Shown here: piece after piece, positions 56,062 to 64,000 of the stretch
Layout of the letters: each line of letters starts with the position of its first letter
How positions within the stretch are numbered: the stretch's first letter is position 1
Source of the DNA: Candidatus Aquiluna sp. UB-MaderosW2red
GTDB taxonomy: Bacteria > Actinomycetota > Actinomycetes > Actinomycetales > Microbacteriaceae
Direction of reading: 5' to 3'
DNA length: 64,000 bases
Assembly (NCBI RefSeq): GCF_900100865.1
Contig: NZ_LT627734.1
Location: 930,001 to 994,000, forward strand
Position numbers and translations under genes: made by a program
Notes under the pieces: generated by a model
The model's input: only the letters and a program-made list of their open reading frames with translations
Told to the model about the DNA's origin: nothing
Database searches by the model: none

Positions 56062-56667
56062 TTAGAAAAGCGTCGGCCAGAATTCCCAGAACTGGATTAC
56101 TGCCAAGGTGGCTATCACTAGATAGCTCAGGATTGTTATTACCCAGGCCCACTCGAAGATGACCTTTCCAAGCCGCATAAATTTCTGGCCCAAAAAACCT
56201 TGACTGAGGTTAAAGCCGAGGATCGACCAAAATAATGGGATGGTCGCAGTCCAAGCAACCATGCAGTAGATGCAAAGTGCGCCGATTACATAAGCGCTTT
56301 GGGTGAATAGCCAAATCACAAAGCCAAGGGCTAATAGGTGGCCCAATAGCAAGCCGTTCCAGAACCACCCCTTGTATTTTGCGCCAGCAAGAATCCCAAA
56401 ACCAACAACAACTGGAACCGCAAATGCAGCAATGCCAATCAGGGGGTTTGGAAAGCCCAGGAGTGCCGCTTGTTCGCTGAGCATGACTGATTTACAGCTT
56501 ATAAATGGCGAGATGTCGCACGAGGTCGAAGCACTCGGGTCAGCGGCCACTTTTAGTCGTTCTAGAGTCAGCCCGAAGCTAGCAATCCAGCCAAGAATGC
56601 CAAAGCCGATTAGGGCAAAAGGAAACACCATCTGAGAATTATCGCATTTTGGTAACGACCGTGGCAT
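56062..56667 (-). CDS. Vitamin K epoxide reductase family protein
   Basis: Up to 201 residues, four or five membrane helices. Redox cysteines are visible as the outer pair CDISPFISC and the quinone-site CIYC in helix 4. Bacterial VKOR reoxidises DsbA-like proteins to form disulfides in exported proteins, passing electrons to quinone. Start uncertain: ATG at 56667 adds a polar dozen residues before MVFPFALIGFG (56631), and neither has a good ribosome binding site. Confidence 0.88.
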   Translation of the reverse strand: MPRSLPKCDNSQMVFPFALIGFGILGWIASFGLTLERLKVAADPSASTSCDISPFISCKSVMLSEQAALLGFPNPLIGIAAFAVPVVVGFGILAGAKYKGWFWNGLLLGHLLALGFVIWLFTQSAYVIGALCIYCMVAWTATIPLFWSILGFNLSQGFLGQKFMRLGKVIFEWAWVITILSYLVIATLAVIQFWEFWPTLF

Positions 56668-56738
56668 ACTTTAGGAAGATGCGACCACATTCGCGTCAAA
56701 AGATTTTTCGGGCATAGATGCCGTCAAGTAAAGAATTC

Positions 56739-56760
56739 GATTCAGGTTGCGGCTTGAATC
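56739..56760 (+). promoter_or_regulatory. Hairpin in the rne leader
   Basis: GATTCA (56739-56744) and TGAATC (56755-56760) form a six-pair stem with a ten-base loop, 22 bases before the GTG of the RNase E/G gene. RNase E messages in other bacteria are autoregulated through leader hairpins; relevance here is inference. Confidence 0.3.
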
Positions 56761-56781
56761 ACGACAATAGGCCCCCGGGTT

Positions 56782-58749
56782 GTGGACCGAGGAGCCGTGA
56801 AGGCACAAGTGGCTAAGAAAACACCAGAGCCAGTAAAACCGCTGGCAATGCAACTTTTATTTCAGGCACCAGATCTCCCAACTCCGAAGGTCAACCCTAG
56901 AAGCGGGCTGCTGGAAGTCGATGAGGTATCTAGGGCACCCCAACAGTCAACTCGTGAGCGGCCTGAGCGTGAGCGGCCTGAGCGTGAGCGGCCTGAGCGT
57001 GAGCGGCCTGAGCGAGAGCGGCCCGTGCGAGAGAAGCCGGTCCGTGAGAAAGCCAAGCCGGAGAGTGAGTCTGAAAAAGACAAAGAGTCCGGGTCTACCA
57101 GACTGGATGCTAAGCGCTCAAGAAGACGAGACTCCAGGGACTCTGGTCGTCGCAGGTCATCTGTCACTGAATCCGAGTTTCTGGCGCGTCGCGAATCTGT
57201 GGATCGCCAAATGGTGGTCCGTGAAAAAGACGACCGCGTTCAAATTGGAGTTCTAGAAGACGGCATGATGGTCGAGCATTACATCGCCGAGAGCCAGGGC
57301 GGTTCGCTAATTGGAAACGTCTATTTGGGCAAGGTCCAGAATGTTTTGCCCTCGATGGAAGCTGCTTTTGTGGACATCGGTCGTGGTAGAAATGCCGTTT
57401 TGTATTCCGGCGAGGTGGACTGGGAGGCGGCTGAGACTGGAAACCAACCAAGAAGAATCGAGTTGGCCCTCAAGTCTGGCGATCAGGTTTTGGTCCAGGT
57501 AACAAAAGACCCCATTGGCCAAAAAGGAGCCAGGCTCACATCTCAAGTTTCACTTCCCGGTCGCTTCTTGGTTTATGTTCCAGGCGGCAACATGTCTGGA
57601 ATTTCCCGCAAGCTTCCCGAGGGGGAGCGCCAAAGACTCAAGCAGATTTTGAAGAACACTCTTGAAGAGGACGCGGGAGTAATTGTCCGAACCGCTGCCG
57701 AAGGTGCCTCCGAAGAGCAGTTGATTCACGATGTTGAGCGCCTGAAGGCGCAGTGGGAGAGCATTAACCAAAAGGTGCAAAAAGGCAAAGCACCTCTGGC
57801 TCTTCACAGCGAGCCAGACCTCTTGGTAAAGATCATCAGAGATGTCTTCAACGAAGATTTCCAAAAGCTCGTGGTTTCCGGCGAGTCTTCGATGGAAACC
57901 ATCAAGGACTACCTCGAATCGGTGGCCCCAGAATTGGTGGAGCGATTAGAAAGCTATTCCAATGAGGAAGATATCTTCGATAACTACCGAATCGGTGATC
58001 AAATTGTCAAGGCCCTAGATCGCAAGGTCTACCTGCCATCGGGAGGCTCTTTGGTAATTGATCGCACCGAGGCAATGACCGTGGTGGATGTGAATACCGG
58101 AAAATTTATTGGTTCCGGCGGAAATCTTGAGGAGACAGTCACTAAAAATAACCTGGAGGCTGCCGAAGAACTAGTGCGACAGCTGAGATTGCGAGATGTC
58201 GGCGGGATAATCGTGGTCGATTTCATCGACATGATTCAAGAATCGAATCAGGAGATGGTTCGTCGCAGGTTGCTGGAGTGCTTGAGTCGCGATCGAACCA
58301 AGAATCAAGTTGGTGAGGTCACGTCCTTAGGACTTATTCAGATCACCCGCAAGAAGATCGGTGTCGGTCTGCTAGAGAGCTTCAGCGAATCTTGTGAGTG
58401 CTGTGCGGGTCGAGGAGTCGTGGTTCACGATGAGCCGCGATTCAAAATGCCCGAGAATACCAGTCGCCAGAAGACCCAAAAGAAAAGGGATAAGCCGGAG
58501 GTAGTCAAAAAGGTTGTCACCCAGGAACAAGCTGATGCCTTCAAGTTCGTGGCTAGCCAAATCGCGTCTGCCTCCAAGCATGAGGAAGCTCCTGCAGTGG
58601 AGGCCGAGAAGGCCCCCGAGGGTAAAACCGAGATTCTAAATTTGGTGCTGGATTCACTTCCAGAGCCGGTTGAAAAACCAAAGCCAAAAAGGCGCAGGGC
58701 AACCTCGCAGGTTCAGTCCACCGCATCCCAAGATCCAGTGGAAAAATAG
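56782..58749 (+). CDS. Ribonuclease E/G
   Basis: About 655 residues. A disordered, charged N-terminal region (about 1-130) with RERPE repeats, then an S1-containing catalytic core: GNVYLGKVQNVLPSMEAAFVDIG, catalytic aspartates in VVDVNTGKF and GIIVVDFIDM, and the zinc link CECC (usual CPxC). The acidic/basic C-terminal tail is short. Endonuclease for mRNA decay and rRNA/tRNA processing. Start uncertain: GTG at 56782, 56797 or 56809, the last with AAGG upstream. It stands upstream of rplU-rpmA-obg, a common actinobacterial order. Confidence 0.92.
   Translation: MDRGAVKAQVAKKTPEPVKPLAMQLLFQAPDLPTPKVNPRSGLLEVDEVSRAPQQSTRERPERERPERERPERERPERERPVREKPVREKAKPESESEKDKESGSTRLDAKRSRRRDSRDSGRRRSSVTESEFLARRESVDRQMVVREKDDRVQIGVLEDGMMVEHYIAESQGGSLIGNVYLGKVQNVLPSMEAAFVDIGRGRNAVLYSGEVDWEAAETGNQPRRIELALKSGDQVLVQVTKDPIGQKGARLTSQVSLPGRFLVYVPGGNMSGISRKLPEGERQRLKQILKNTLEEDAGVIVRTAAEGASEEQLIHDVERLKAQWESINQKVQKGKAPLALHSEPDLLVKIIRDVFNEDFQKLVVSGESSMETIKDYLESVAPELVERLESYSNEEDIFDNYRIGDQIVKALDRKVYLPSGGSLVIDRTEAMTVVDVNTGKFIGSGGNLEETVTKNNLEAAEELVRQLRLRDVGGIIVVDFIDMIQESNQEMVRRRLLECLSRDRTKNQVGEVTSLGLIQITRKKIGVGLLESFSESCECCAGRGVVVHDEPRFKMPENTSRQKTQKKRDKPEVVKKVVTQEQADAFKFVASQIASASKHEEAPAVEAEKAPEGKTEILNLVLDSLPEPVEKPKPKRRRATSQVQSTASQDPVEK
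56954..57028 (+). repeat. 15-bp in-frame tandem repeat in rne N-terminal region
   Basis: Four identical copies of GTGAGCGGCCTGAGC (56954-57013) and a degenerate fifth (57014-57028), encoding a run of RERPE-type units at about residues 58-82. As 15 is a multiple of three, copy-number change keeps the frame. Such repeats can vary between strains by slippage. Confidence 0.9.
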
Positions 58750-58761
58750 CGCGTTTTGTGG

Positions 58762-58790
58762 TTGACCGCGGCCTAGTTAGTTACTAGACT
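58762..58790 (+). promoter_or_regulatory. rplU: Promoter for rplU-rpmA
   Basis: -35 TTGACC (58762-58767), spacer of exactly 17, -10 TAGACT (58785-58790), close to the primary-sigma consensus. It lies 64 bases before the rplU GTG and 13 bases after the RNase E/G stop, giving the ribosomal protein genes their own transcript. Confidence 0.6.
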
Positions 58791-58853
58791 TTGACGCTGT
58801 TGCCCATGGCTTAGTGCTTAGGTAAAAACACTTCCAAGAAGATAGGTTTACAC

Positions 58854-59159
58854 GTGGTTTACGCAGTTGTTCGTGCTGGCGGTCGCCAGGAAAAGGTTGA
58901 GGTTGGCACTATTGTCACCATGAACCGCATTGCCCAATCAACCGGCACCATCGAGCTTCCAGCCGTGTTGCTGGTCGACGGTGCAAAGATCACCACCGAC
59001 GCTAGCGCGCTGGCTAAGGTGAAGGTTGTCGCCGAGGTGCTTGAGCAGCTTCGCGGTCCAAAAATTATTATTCAGAAGTACAAGAACAAGACCGGGTACA
59101 AGAAAAAGCAGGGCCACCGCCAGGACTTGACCCGTGTCCAGGTCACCGAGATCAAGTAG
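58854..59159 (+). CDS. rplU: 50S ribosomal protein L21
   Basis: 101 residues, the normal length. [17 protein letters not shown] at the start and [31 protein letters not shown] at the end (in two parts) are classic L21. Binds 23S rRNA. GTG start. A 10-base gap to rpmA shows they are one unit. Confidence 0.97.
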   Translation: MVYAVVRAGGRQEKVEVGTIVTMNRIAQSTGTIELPAVLLVDGAKITTDASALAKVKVVAEVLEQLRGPKIIIQKYKNKTGYKKKQGHRQDLTRVQVTEIK

Positions 59160-59169
59160 GTAGGTAGAA

Positions 59170-59421
59170 ATGGCATCCAAAAAGGGAGTTAGCTCCACTC
59201 GCAACGGCCGCGATTCAAACGCGCAGCGTCTTGGTGTAAAGCGCCACGATGGTCAGGTTGTGAGCGCCGGTGAGATTATTGTTCGTCAGCGCGGTACCCA
59301 CTTTCACCCGGGTGTAAATGTTGGCCGAGGCAAGGACGACACACTATTCGCCCTAGCTGCAGGCGCAGTTGCCTTCGGAGCCAAGGCTGGCCGCCGAGTT
59401 GTAAATATCGTTACCCAGTAA
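59170..59421 (+). CDS. rpmA: 50S ribosomal protein L27
   Basis: 83 residues, usual size. [23 protein letters not shown] at the start (in parts) and [11 protein letters not shown] in the middle. Its N-terminus reaches the peptidyl-transferase centre. No N-terminal cleavage extension of the Firmicutes type. Followed by an intrinsic terminator. Confidence 0.97.
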   Translation: MASKKGVSSTRNGRDSNAQRLGVKRHDGQVVSAGEIIVRQRGTHFHPGVNVGRGKDDTLFALAAGAVAFGAKAGRRVVNIVTQ

Positions 59422-59436
59422 CAGTTTTTACTGATC

Positions 59437-59466
59437 AAGGCGGGCCATTGGGTCCGCCTTTTTCTT
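59437..59466 (+). terminator. Intrinsic terminator after rpmA
   Basis: AAGGCGG (59437-59443) pairs with CCGCCTT (59454-59460) over a ten-base loop, followed by a run of T to 59463 and more T after one C. Standard rho-independent form. It separates rplU-rpmA from obg, though some read-through is likely as the obg ATG is only 15 bases further on. Confidence 0.85.
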
Positions 59467-59480
59467 TATAAGGAGTAAAA

Positions 59481-60968
59481 ATGGTCACTTTCGTAGATCA
59501 AGTGACGCTGCACCTAACCGCAGGTAATGGCGGAGACGGCTGCACATCGATAAAGCGGGAGAAGTTTAAGCCACTGGCAGGTCCGGACGGGGCAAATGGC
59601 GGCGATGGCGGCTCAATTACGTTAGTGACAGATCCGAACACCACAACATTGCTTGACTTCCACCACCGCCCCCACAGGAGTGCTCCTTCTGGCGGTTCGG
59701 GCGCGGGGGACTTCCGCAACGGAGCTCGTGGTGGCGATTTAGTTCTAGAGGTGCCCATCGGTACTGTGGTAAAGACTCCTCAGGGCAAGGTGATTGCCGA
59801 TCTCAAAGAAGCGGGCATGGAGCTTCTGGTCGCTGAGGGCGGTCAGGGTGGGTTGGGAAATGCGGCCCTAGCGAATCAAAAACGTATCGCGCCAGCTTTT
59901 CACTTGCTGGGGGTCCCGGGCTGGGGCGGCGACATTGTCCTTGAGCTCAAGACGGTCGCGGATGTCGCCCTGGTCGGCTTTCCATCAGCTGGTAAGTCCT
60001 CTCTAGTTGCCGCAATGAGCGCTGCGAAGCCCAAGATTGCCGATTACCCTTTCACAACTTTGCACCCCAACCTCGGTGTGGTTCAGGCTGCTCAAATGCG
60101 CTACACCATTGCCGATGTCCCGGGCTTGATCGAGGGCGCGAGTCAGGGCAAGGGCCTCGGTCTCGAGTTTTTGAGGCATGTCGAGCGCTGCAGTGCTTTG
60201 TTGCACGTTATTGATTGCGCCACCATGGATCCGGGCCGAGACCCAATCAGTGACCTTGATGTTATTTTGGCTGAGCTTGATGCCTACCAGGTTCCAGAGG
60301 GCCAGACCCCTTTGACAAAGCGGCCACAAATGATTGCTCTAAATAAGGCAGATGTCCCAGACGCTTTGGAGTTGGCGGAGTTTGTAAAAGAATCATTTGA
60401 GGCTCGCGGTTATCGTGTGTTCATAATTTCCGCGGCAAGCCACAAGGGTTTGAAGGAGTTGAATTTCGCGTTAGCAGAAATTGTGACCAAGGAGCGCAAG
60501 GCCAATCTTCCTGAAAGCCAAAAACGCATCTCGCTCCTGCCGCAAAAAAAGGAAGAGTCGAGCTTCGTCATACGCAACGAACAAATTGGCGGCGAAGATG
60601 TTTTCCGCATTATTGGATCAAAGCCGGAGCGCTGGGTTGCCCAGACCGCTTTTAATAATCAGGATGCGATCGGATATCTGGCGGAGCGCCTGCAAAAACT
60701 TGGCGTTGAGGACCAGCTATATAAGCAAGGCGCCAAGCGCGGTTCGACGGTAATTATCGGTGAGGCTAACGGTGTTGTGTTCGACTGGGATCCATTGGTG
60801 GCCTCTGTAGCCGAGCTGGTAGATGGCTCCACCACCATCGATGATTCTCGCAGAACCAACGAGCAGCGCAGAATGAAGTACCACGAGATGATGGATGAGC
60901 GCGCGCGTGGTCGAGCCGAGCGAGAAGCGGTCCGCGAGGCTAGCGTCTTCAACGAAGATTCAGTGTGA
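59481..60968 (+). CDS. obg: GTPase Obg/CgtA
   Basis: 495 residues. Glycine-rich Obg fold (about 1-158), G domain with GFPSAGKSSL (G1), TTLHPNLG (G2), DVPGLIEGA (G3) and LNKAD (G4), and a C-terminal OCT domain (about 355-435, ending near VFDWDP). Works in 50S assembly and stress signalling. A charged tail follows. GTGA overlap with proB. Confidence 0.96.
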   Translation: MVTFVDQVTLHLTAGNGGDGCTSIKREKFKPLAGPDGANGGDGGSITLVTDPNTTTLLDFHHRPHRSAPSGGSGAGDFRNGARGGDLVLEVPIGTVVKTPQGKVIADLKEAGMELLVAEGGQGGLGNAALANQKRIAPAFHLLGVPGWGGDIVLELKTVADVALVGFPSAGKSSLVAAMSAAKPKIADYPFTTLHPNLGVVQAAQMRYTIADVPGLIEGASQGKGLGLEFLRHVERCSALLHVIDCATMDPGRDPISDLDVILAELDAYQVPEGQTPLTKRPQMIALNKADVPDALELAEFVKESFEARGYRVFIISAASHKGLKELNFALAEIVTKERKANLPESQKRISLLPQKKEESSFVIRNEQIGGEDVFRIIGSKPERWVAQTAFNNQDAIGYLAERLQKLGVEDQLYKQGAKRGSTVIIGEANGVVFDWDPLVASVAELVDGSTTIDDSRRTNEQRRMKYHEMMDERARGRAEREAVREASVFNEDSV

Positions 60969-61741
60969 TGCTGGCAAATCGGCGTGTTTTGAGCGCAAAA
61001 AGAATTGTGATAAAGGTGGGCTCAAGTTCTATCACCGGTGGCAATGAACATAATTTAGACAAGATTGTGGATTTTGCCGTTGAGCTTTTGGGGTTGGATC
61101 GGGAAGTGATTTTAGTTTCATCGGGAGCCATCGCTACCGCCGCACCTCTAATTGGCCTGACAGCTAAAGCCGAAGACCTGCCGACGTCACAGGCTCTAGC
61201 CAGTATCGGTCAGGCCAGACTTATGGGTCGCTATGAGAGAAGTCTTTCGAGGCATGACAAGATTCCGGGTCAACTACTTTTGACAGTGGATAACCTGACC
61301 GAAGAGGTCACAAGCTCAAATGCCCTAAGGGCTCTTGAGCGATTAATTGAAATTGGCGTTTTACCGATTATTAACGAAAACGACAGTGTTGCTACTCAAG
61401 AGATTCGATTTGGTGACAACGATCAATTAGCGGCAAGGGTTTCGATTCTGGCTAAAGCCGACCTTTTGATTTTGTTGAGTGATGTGGATTCGCTCTACAC
61501 CAAGCCCCCAACAGAACCCGGCGCCGAGCGCATCGCTTTGGTTAAATTTGGAGAAGACCTTAGCGGCATTGAGGTTTCGGGAACTTCCACGGGTTATGGA
61601 ACCGGCGGGGCTCTGACAAAGCTAGCCGCAGCGAAAACTGCAACAGCCGCGGGAATCTCGGTGTTATTAACCGAAACCGATAATGTAACCAAGCTTTCGA
61701 ATAGTGACTGCAACCATACATATTTCGAACCAGCTAGCTAG
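60965..61741 (+). CDS. proB: Glutamate 5-kinase, short form without PUA domain
   Basis: 258 residues. Amino-acid kinase fold: IVIKVGSSSIT at the ATP site, LVSSGAI, INENDSVATQEIRFGDNDQLAA, and STGYGTGGALTKLAAA. First step of proline synthesis: glutamate to glutamyl-5-phosphate. The C-terminal PUA domain found in the ~370-residue E. coli enzyme is missing; the gene ends soon after the kinase core. GTG start overlaps obg; proA begins 10 bases after the stop. Confidence 0.94.
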   Translation: MMLANRRVLSAKRIVIKVGSSSITGGNEHNLDKIVDFAVELLGLDREVILVSSGAIATAAPLIGLTAKAEDLPTSQALASIGQARLMGRYERSLSRHDKIPGQLLLTVDNLTEEVTSSNALRALERLIEIGVLPIINENDSVATQEIRFGDNDQLAARVSILAKADLLILLSDVDSLYTKPPTEPGAERIALVKFGEDLSGIEVSGTSTGYGTGGALTKLAAAKTATAAGISVLLTETDNVTKLSNSDCNHTYFEPAS

Positions 61742-61751
61742 GATTTTTTTT

Positions 61752-62996
61752 ATGACCGTTTCCGAGATTTTGCAAAACGCAAAGCTTGCAACAAAGAGCT
61801 TGGCCGGAGCCAGCACTGATCAGAAAAATCTTGCCCTAGAAAATATCGCCAAACTGCTTGAACGCAATGCGCCAAAAATCATGAGCGCCAACCTTTTAGA
61901 TTTGGAGAGGGCTAAGGCGGATGGAACCGCCGAGGGGCTTATCGATCGCTTGAGGCTCGATGAATCGAGAATTTTCGGTTTGGCAGCTGCGATTCGCGAG
62001 ATTATCGGACTGCCAGATCCAATCGGCGAAAATGTCTCAGGTAAGACCTTGCCTAATGGCCTAAAACTTCAGCAGATTCGCGTTCCATTTGGCGTGATTG
62101 GTGTCATATACGAAGCGCGGCCGAATGTGACGATTGACATCTCGGCACTGGCCATTAAAAGCGGGAACTGCGTTGTATTAAGGGGCGGATCCGCAGCCAG
62201 TAACAGTAATGCCGTGCTGGTTGAACTACTGCAAGAGGGCCTAGTGGAAGCCGGCTTGAATCCATCAGCCGCTCAGACCGTTGATCCTTTTGGTCGCGAT
62301 GGCGCCCTGCAGATGATGCAGGCGCGGGGGCTTATTGATGTATTGATTCCAAGGGGGAGTGCCGGCCTGATCAAAACCGTGGTCGAGGAGTCAAAGGTGC
62401 CAGTGATTGAGACTGGCGACGGCGTAGTCCACATGTTTCTCGATGATTCGGCAAACCTCGAGATGAGCCTCGCTCTAGCGTTGAACTCAAAAACCCAGCG
62501 ACCTTCGGTTTGTAATGCTCTGGAGACTCTTTTGATTCATGAAGCAGCTGCCCCCAGGCTGCTTCCTAAAATCGGCCAGGAGCTAATGGCCGTGGGGGTA
62601 AAGATTCACGGTTGCGAAAAGACGGTGTCGTTAGTGCCCGGAGCACTGCCGGCAACCGAGGAATCCTGGGGGACCGAGTACTTGTCTCTGGAGATCTCGG
62701 TTCGGGTAGTCAAGGATTTGAATCAGGCACTAGAGCACATTGCAAAGTATTCGACCAAGCACACCGAATCCATCGTTACCGAATCCCTTTTAAACGCTCA
62801 GCGTTTTTTGGATGAGGTGGATTCCGCAGTCGTGATGGTGAATGCGGCAACCCGCTTCACCGATGGTGGCGAGTTCGGCTTCGGCGCCGAGGTCGGCATC
62901 TCCACTCAAAAATTGCACGCTCGGGGACCAATGGGCCTTCGCGAACTGACCAGCACCAAATGGCTGATTCGTGGTTCTGGTCAGGCGCGCAAGTAG
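61752..62996 (+). CDS. proA: Glutamate-5-semialdehyde dehydrogenase
   Basis: 414 residues from ATG 61752, with TAGGA upstream; the frame runs 16 codons further into proB but this is not needed. VRVPFGVIGVIYEARPNVTID is represented by IRVPFGVIGVIYEARPNV, with GGSAASNSN and the catalytic cysteine in TQRPSVCNALE. NADPH-dependent second step of proline synthesis. Translationally close to proB. Confidence 0.96.
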   Translation: MTVSEILQNAKLATKSLAGASTDQKNLALENIAKLLERNAPKIMSANLLDLERAKADGTAEGLIDRLRLDESRIFGLAAAIREIIGLPDPIGENVSGKTLPNGLKLQQIRVPFGVIGVIYEARPNVTIDISALAIKSGNCVVLRGGSAASNSNAVLVELLQEGLVEAGLNPSAAQTVDPFGRDGALQMMQARGLIDVLIPRGSAGLIKTVVEESKVPVIETGDGVVHMFLDDSANLEMSLALALNSKTQRPSVCNALETLLIHEAAAPRLLPKIGQELMAVGVKIHGCEKTVSLVPGALPATEESWGTEYLSLEISVRVVKDLNQALEHIAKYSTKHTESIVTESLLNAQRFLDEVDSAVVMVNAATRFTDGGEFGFGAEVGISTQKLHARGPMGLRELTSTKWLIRGSGQARK

Positions 62997-63026
62997 ACTA
63001 ACCAAAGATAAATCTAAGGAGCAAGA

Positions 63027-63197
63027 TTGATATCACTTTTAGCGGCCGAAGTAGTGAACCCACTTCCAGTCCCTGGAATCATGTTCGGCGTGCTCGCCTT
63101 TGGAATTTTTGCCCTAATGGGTGCCATTACCTGGTCATATCGTGATTTAGCAAATCGTAATTCACACAAGAGCAGCGGCACCGGGGCTCAGCACTAA
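63027..63197 (+). CDS. 56-residue single-pass membrane protein
   Basis: TTG start with AAGGAG five bases upstream. Reading gives an N-terminal region ISLLAAEVVNPLPVPGIMF, one membrane helix (about 20-39, GVLAFGIFALMGAITW) and a polar tail ending SGTGAQH. The frame, strong ribosome binding site and tight packing between proA and nadD (6 bases to the nadD ATG) argue that it is real. I have seen comparable small membrane proteins in this position in Actinobacteria but cannot name a family. Function unknown. Confidence 0.75.
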   Translation: MISLLAAEVVNPLPVPGIMFGVLAFGIFALMGAITWSYRDLANRNSHKSSGTGAQH

Positions 63198-63203
63198 GTC
63201 CCT

Positions 63204-63797
63204 ATGGCAACCATAAGACCGCGCATTGGCGTGATGGGTGGAACATTCGACCCCATCCACAACGGTCACTTGGTCGCAGCCAGCGAAGTAGCAAACGCTT
63301 TTCAGTTGGACGAAGTTATCTTTGTGCCAACCGGTCTTCCCTGGCACAAAAAAACCGTCAGCAGTGCGGAACATCGCTATCTAATGACGGTTATCGCGAC
63401 CGCGGCAAACCCAAACTTCACCGTGAGTCGAGTTGATTTAGACAGACCCGGTATTACATATACCGTGGATACTTTGATAGATATTTCGGCTGCACATCCG
63501 GATGCAGACCTGTTCTTCATCTCCGGATCTGACGCTATTGCTCAGATTTTGGCTTGGAAGCAAATAGATAAAGTTTGGTCTTTAGCTCACTTTGTCGCGG
63601 TTACCAGGCCGGGCCACACCCTCGAATTGCCAGATGCCCCGGGTGCGCAGATGTCAGTTTTAGAAGTGCCCGCAATGGCAATATCTTCCACAGCTGTCCG
63701 AGAGCGATCAAATACCGGTAAGCCAATTTGGTATCTCGTCCCGGACGGAGTCGTGCAATACATCGGCAAGCACGGCCTCTATGGCGGTGCAAAGTGA
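63204..63797 (+). CDS. nadD: Nicotinate-nucleotide adenylyltransferase
   Basis: 197 residues. [12 protein letters not shown] is the nucleotidyltransferase HxGH motif and ISSTAVRER the C-terminal ISSTxxR motif. Makes deamido-NAD from nicotinate mononucleotide and ATP. Follows proA and the small membrane protein in the usual actinobacterial order. GTGA overlap with the next gene. Confidence 0.96.
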   Translation: MATIRPRIGVMGGTFDPIHNGHLVAASEVANAFQLDEVIFVPTGLPWHKKTVSSAEHRYLMTVIATAANPNFTVSRVDLDRPGITYTVDTLIDISAAHPDADLFFISGSDAIAQILAWKQIDKVWSLAHFVAVTRPGHTLELPDAPGAQMSVLEVPAMAISSTAVRERSNTGKPIWYLVPDGVVQYIGKHGLYGGAK

Positions 63798-64000
63798 CAG
63801 AGCTACCCACCAGAAGGCAGTTGCGTGAAGCCGAAAAAAATGGCCACGCTGTCACTCGGATGGCTCCGAATAGCACTGGGGTCGAGCCCGAGTCGATAAG
63901 TCTCTATGATCATGATGACCCGAACGAGTCTTCTAATTCGGCTGAGGTTGAACCTGAAATCTTCGTCTCTCGAAAAGAACGGCGTGAGGCTGAAGCTCGG
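63794..64000 (+). CDS. Unknown protein, 3' end outside window
   Basis: GTG start overlapping the nadD stop (GTGA); 69 codons visible without a stop. Begins [18 protein letters not shown] and repeats the theme near the edge as [10 protein letters not shown], with an acidic, serine-rich stretch between. Low-complexity charged N-terminus, presumably ahead of a domain beyond the window. In related Actinobacteria a hypothetical protein commonly lies between nadD and rsfS; no function can be assigned. Confidence 0.7.
   Translation, partial: MTELPTRRQLREAEKNGHAVTRMAPNSTGVEPESISLYDHDDPNESSNSAEVEPEIFVSRKERREAEAR

Noticed and set aside
56862-57167. Minus-strand frame with repeated RSGRS units opposite rne
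   Set aside because: Mirror image of the 15-bp tandem repeat in the RNase E/G gene.

Overview
The window reads as chromosome from a small, compact actinobacterium with middling GC, most like the freshwater Microbacteriaceae (Luna-type, e.g. Rhodoluna/Aquiluna relatives). This is inference. It rests on paired ClpP1/ClpP2, a DtxR/MntR-type regulator, a trHbO-type globin, DUF4233 beside folC, a type-2 IleRS, the rne-rplU-rpmA-obg-proB-proA-nadD order, and very tight packing with many ATGA/GTGA overlaps. No insertion sequence, integrase, phage gene, CRISPR array or rRNA was seen.

Layout. 1-2565: 3' part of an Mrp-type Na+/H+ antiporter operon (mnhD cut by the window edge, then mnhE, F, G). 2759-6960: a looser accessory stretch with a UPF0114 membrane protein, a voltage-gated-type cation channel with an unusual filter, a secreted M6-like metalloprotease, and a decayed second UPF0114 copy. 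7003-12816: DEAD-box helicase, a Mn-type ABC importer with a convergent MntR-like repressor, and a LysE-type exporter. 12895-14269: ROK kinase and DoxX-like protein. 13856-26505, minus strand: a twelve-gene codirectional run with deoD, argG, a DUF885 protein, an Orn/Lys/Arg decarboxylase, a four-gene NMT1/THI5-type ABC importer, aguA, aguB and a group II PLP decarboxylase. Read together, argG, the decarboxylase, aguA and aguB give a route citrulline -> arginine -> agmatine -> N-carbamoylputrescine -> putrescine. 26532-28239: Lrp-type regulator divergent from alanine dehydrogenase.

28236-40734: redox and housekeeping genes (thioredoxin, EamA permease, msrA, an SSB paralogue, ettA, tesB, globin, mscS, pepN, Kef-type antiporter, rpiB, nei-like glycosylase). 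The ssb-ettA part is unusually rich in inverted repeats and carries two perfect DnaA boxes. 40736-44880: divergent tRNA-Gly and tRNA-Pro, then the proteostasis block tig-clpP1-clpP2-clpX with a ClgR-like box. 44889-50665: a BenE-like transporter lacking a normal start codon, an M3 peptidase, and an archaeal-type valS. 50738-64000: ileS, folC, DUF4233, ndk, VKOR, rne/rng, rplU, rpmA, obg, proB, proA, an unlisted 56-residue membrane protein, nadD and a gene cut by the window end.

The least expected signals are the UPF0114 pseudogene, the structured ssb-ettA region, and the non-canonical start of the BenE-like gene. I did not find a wholly new defence or mobile system here.
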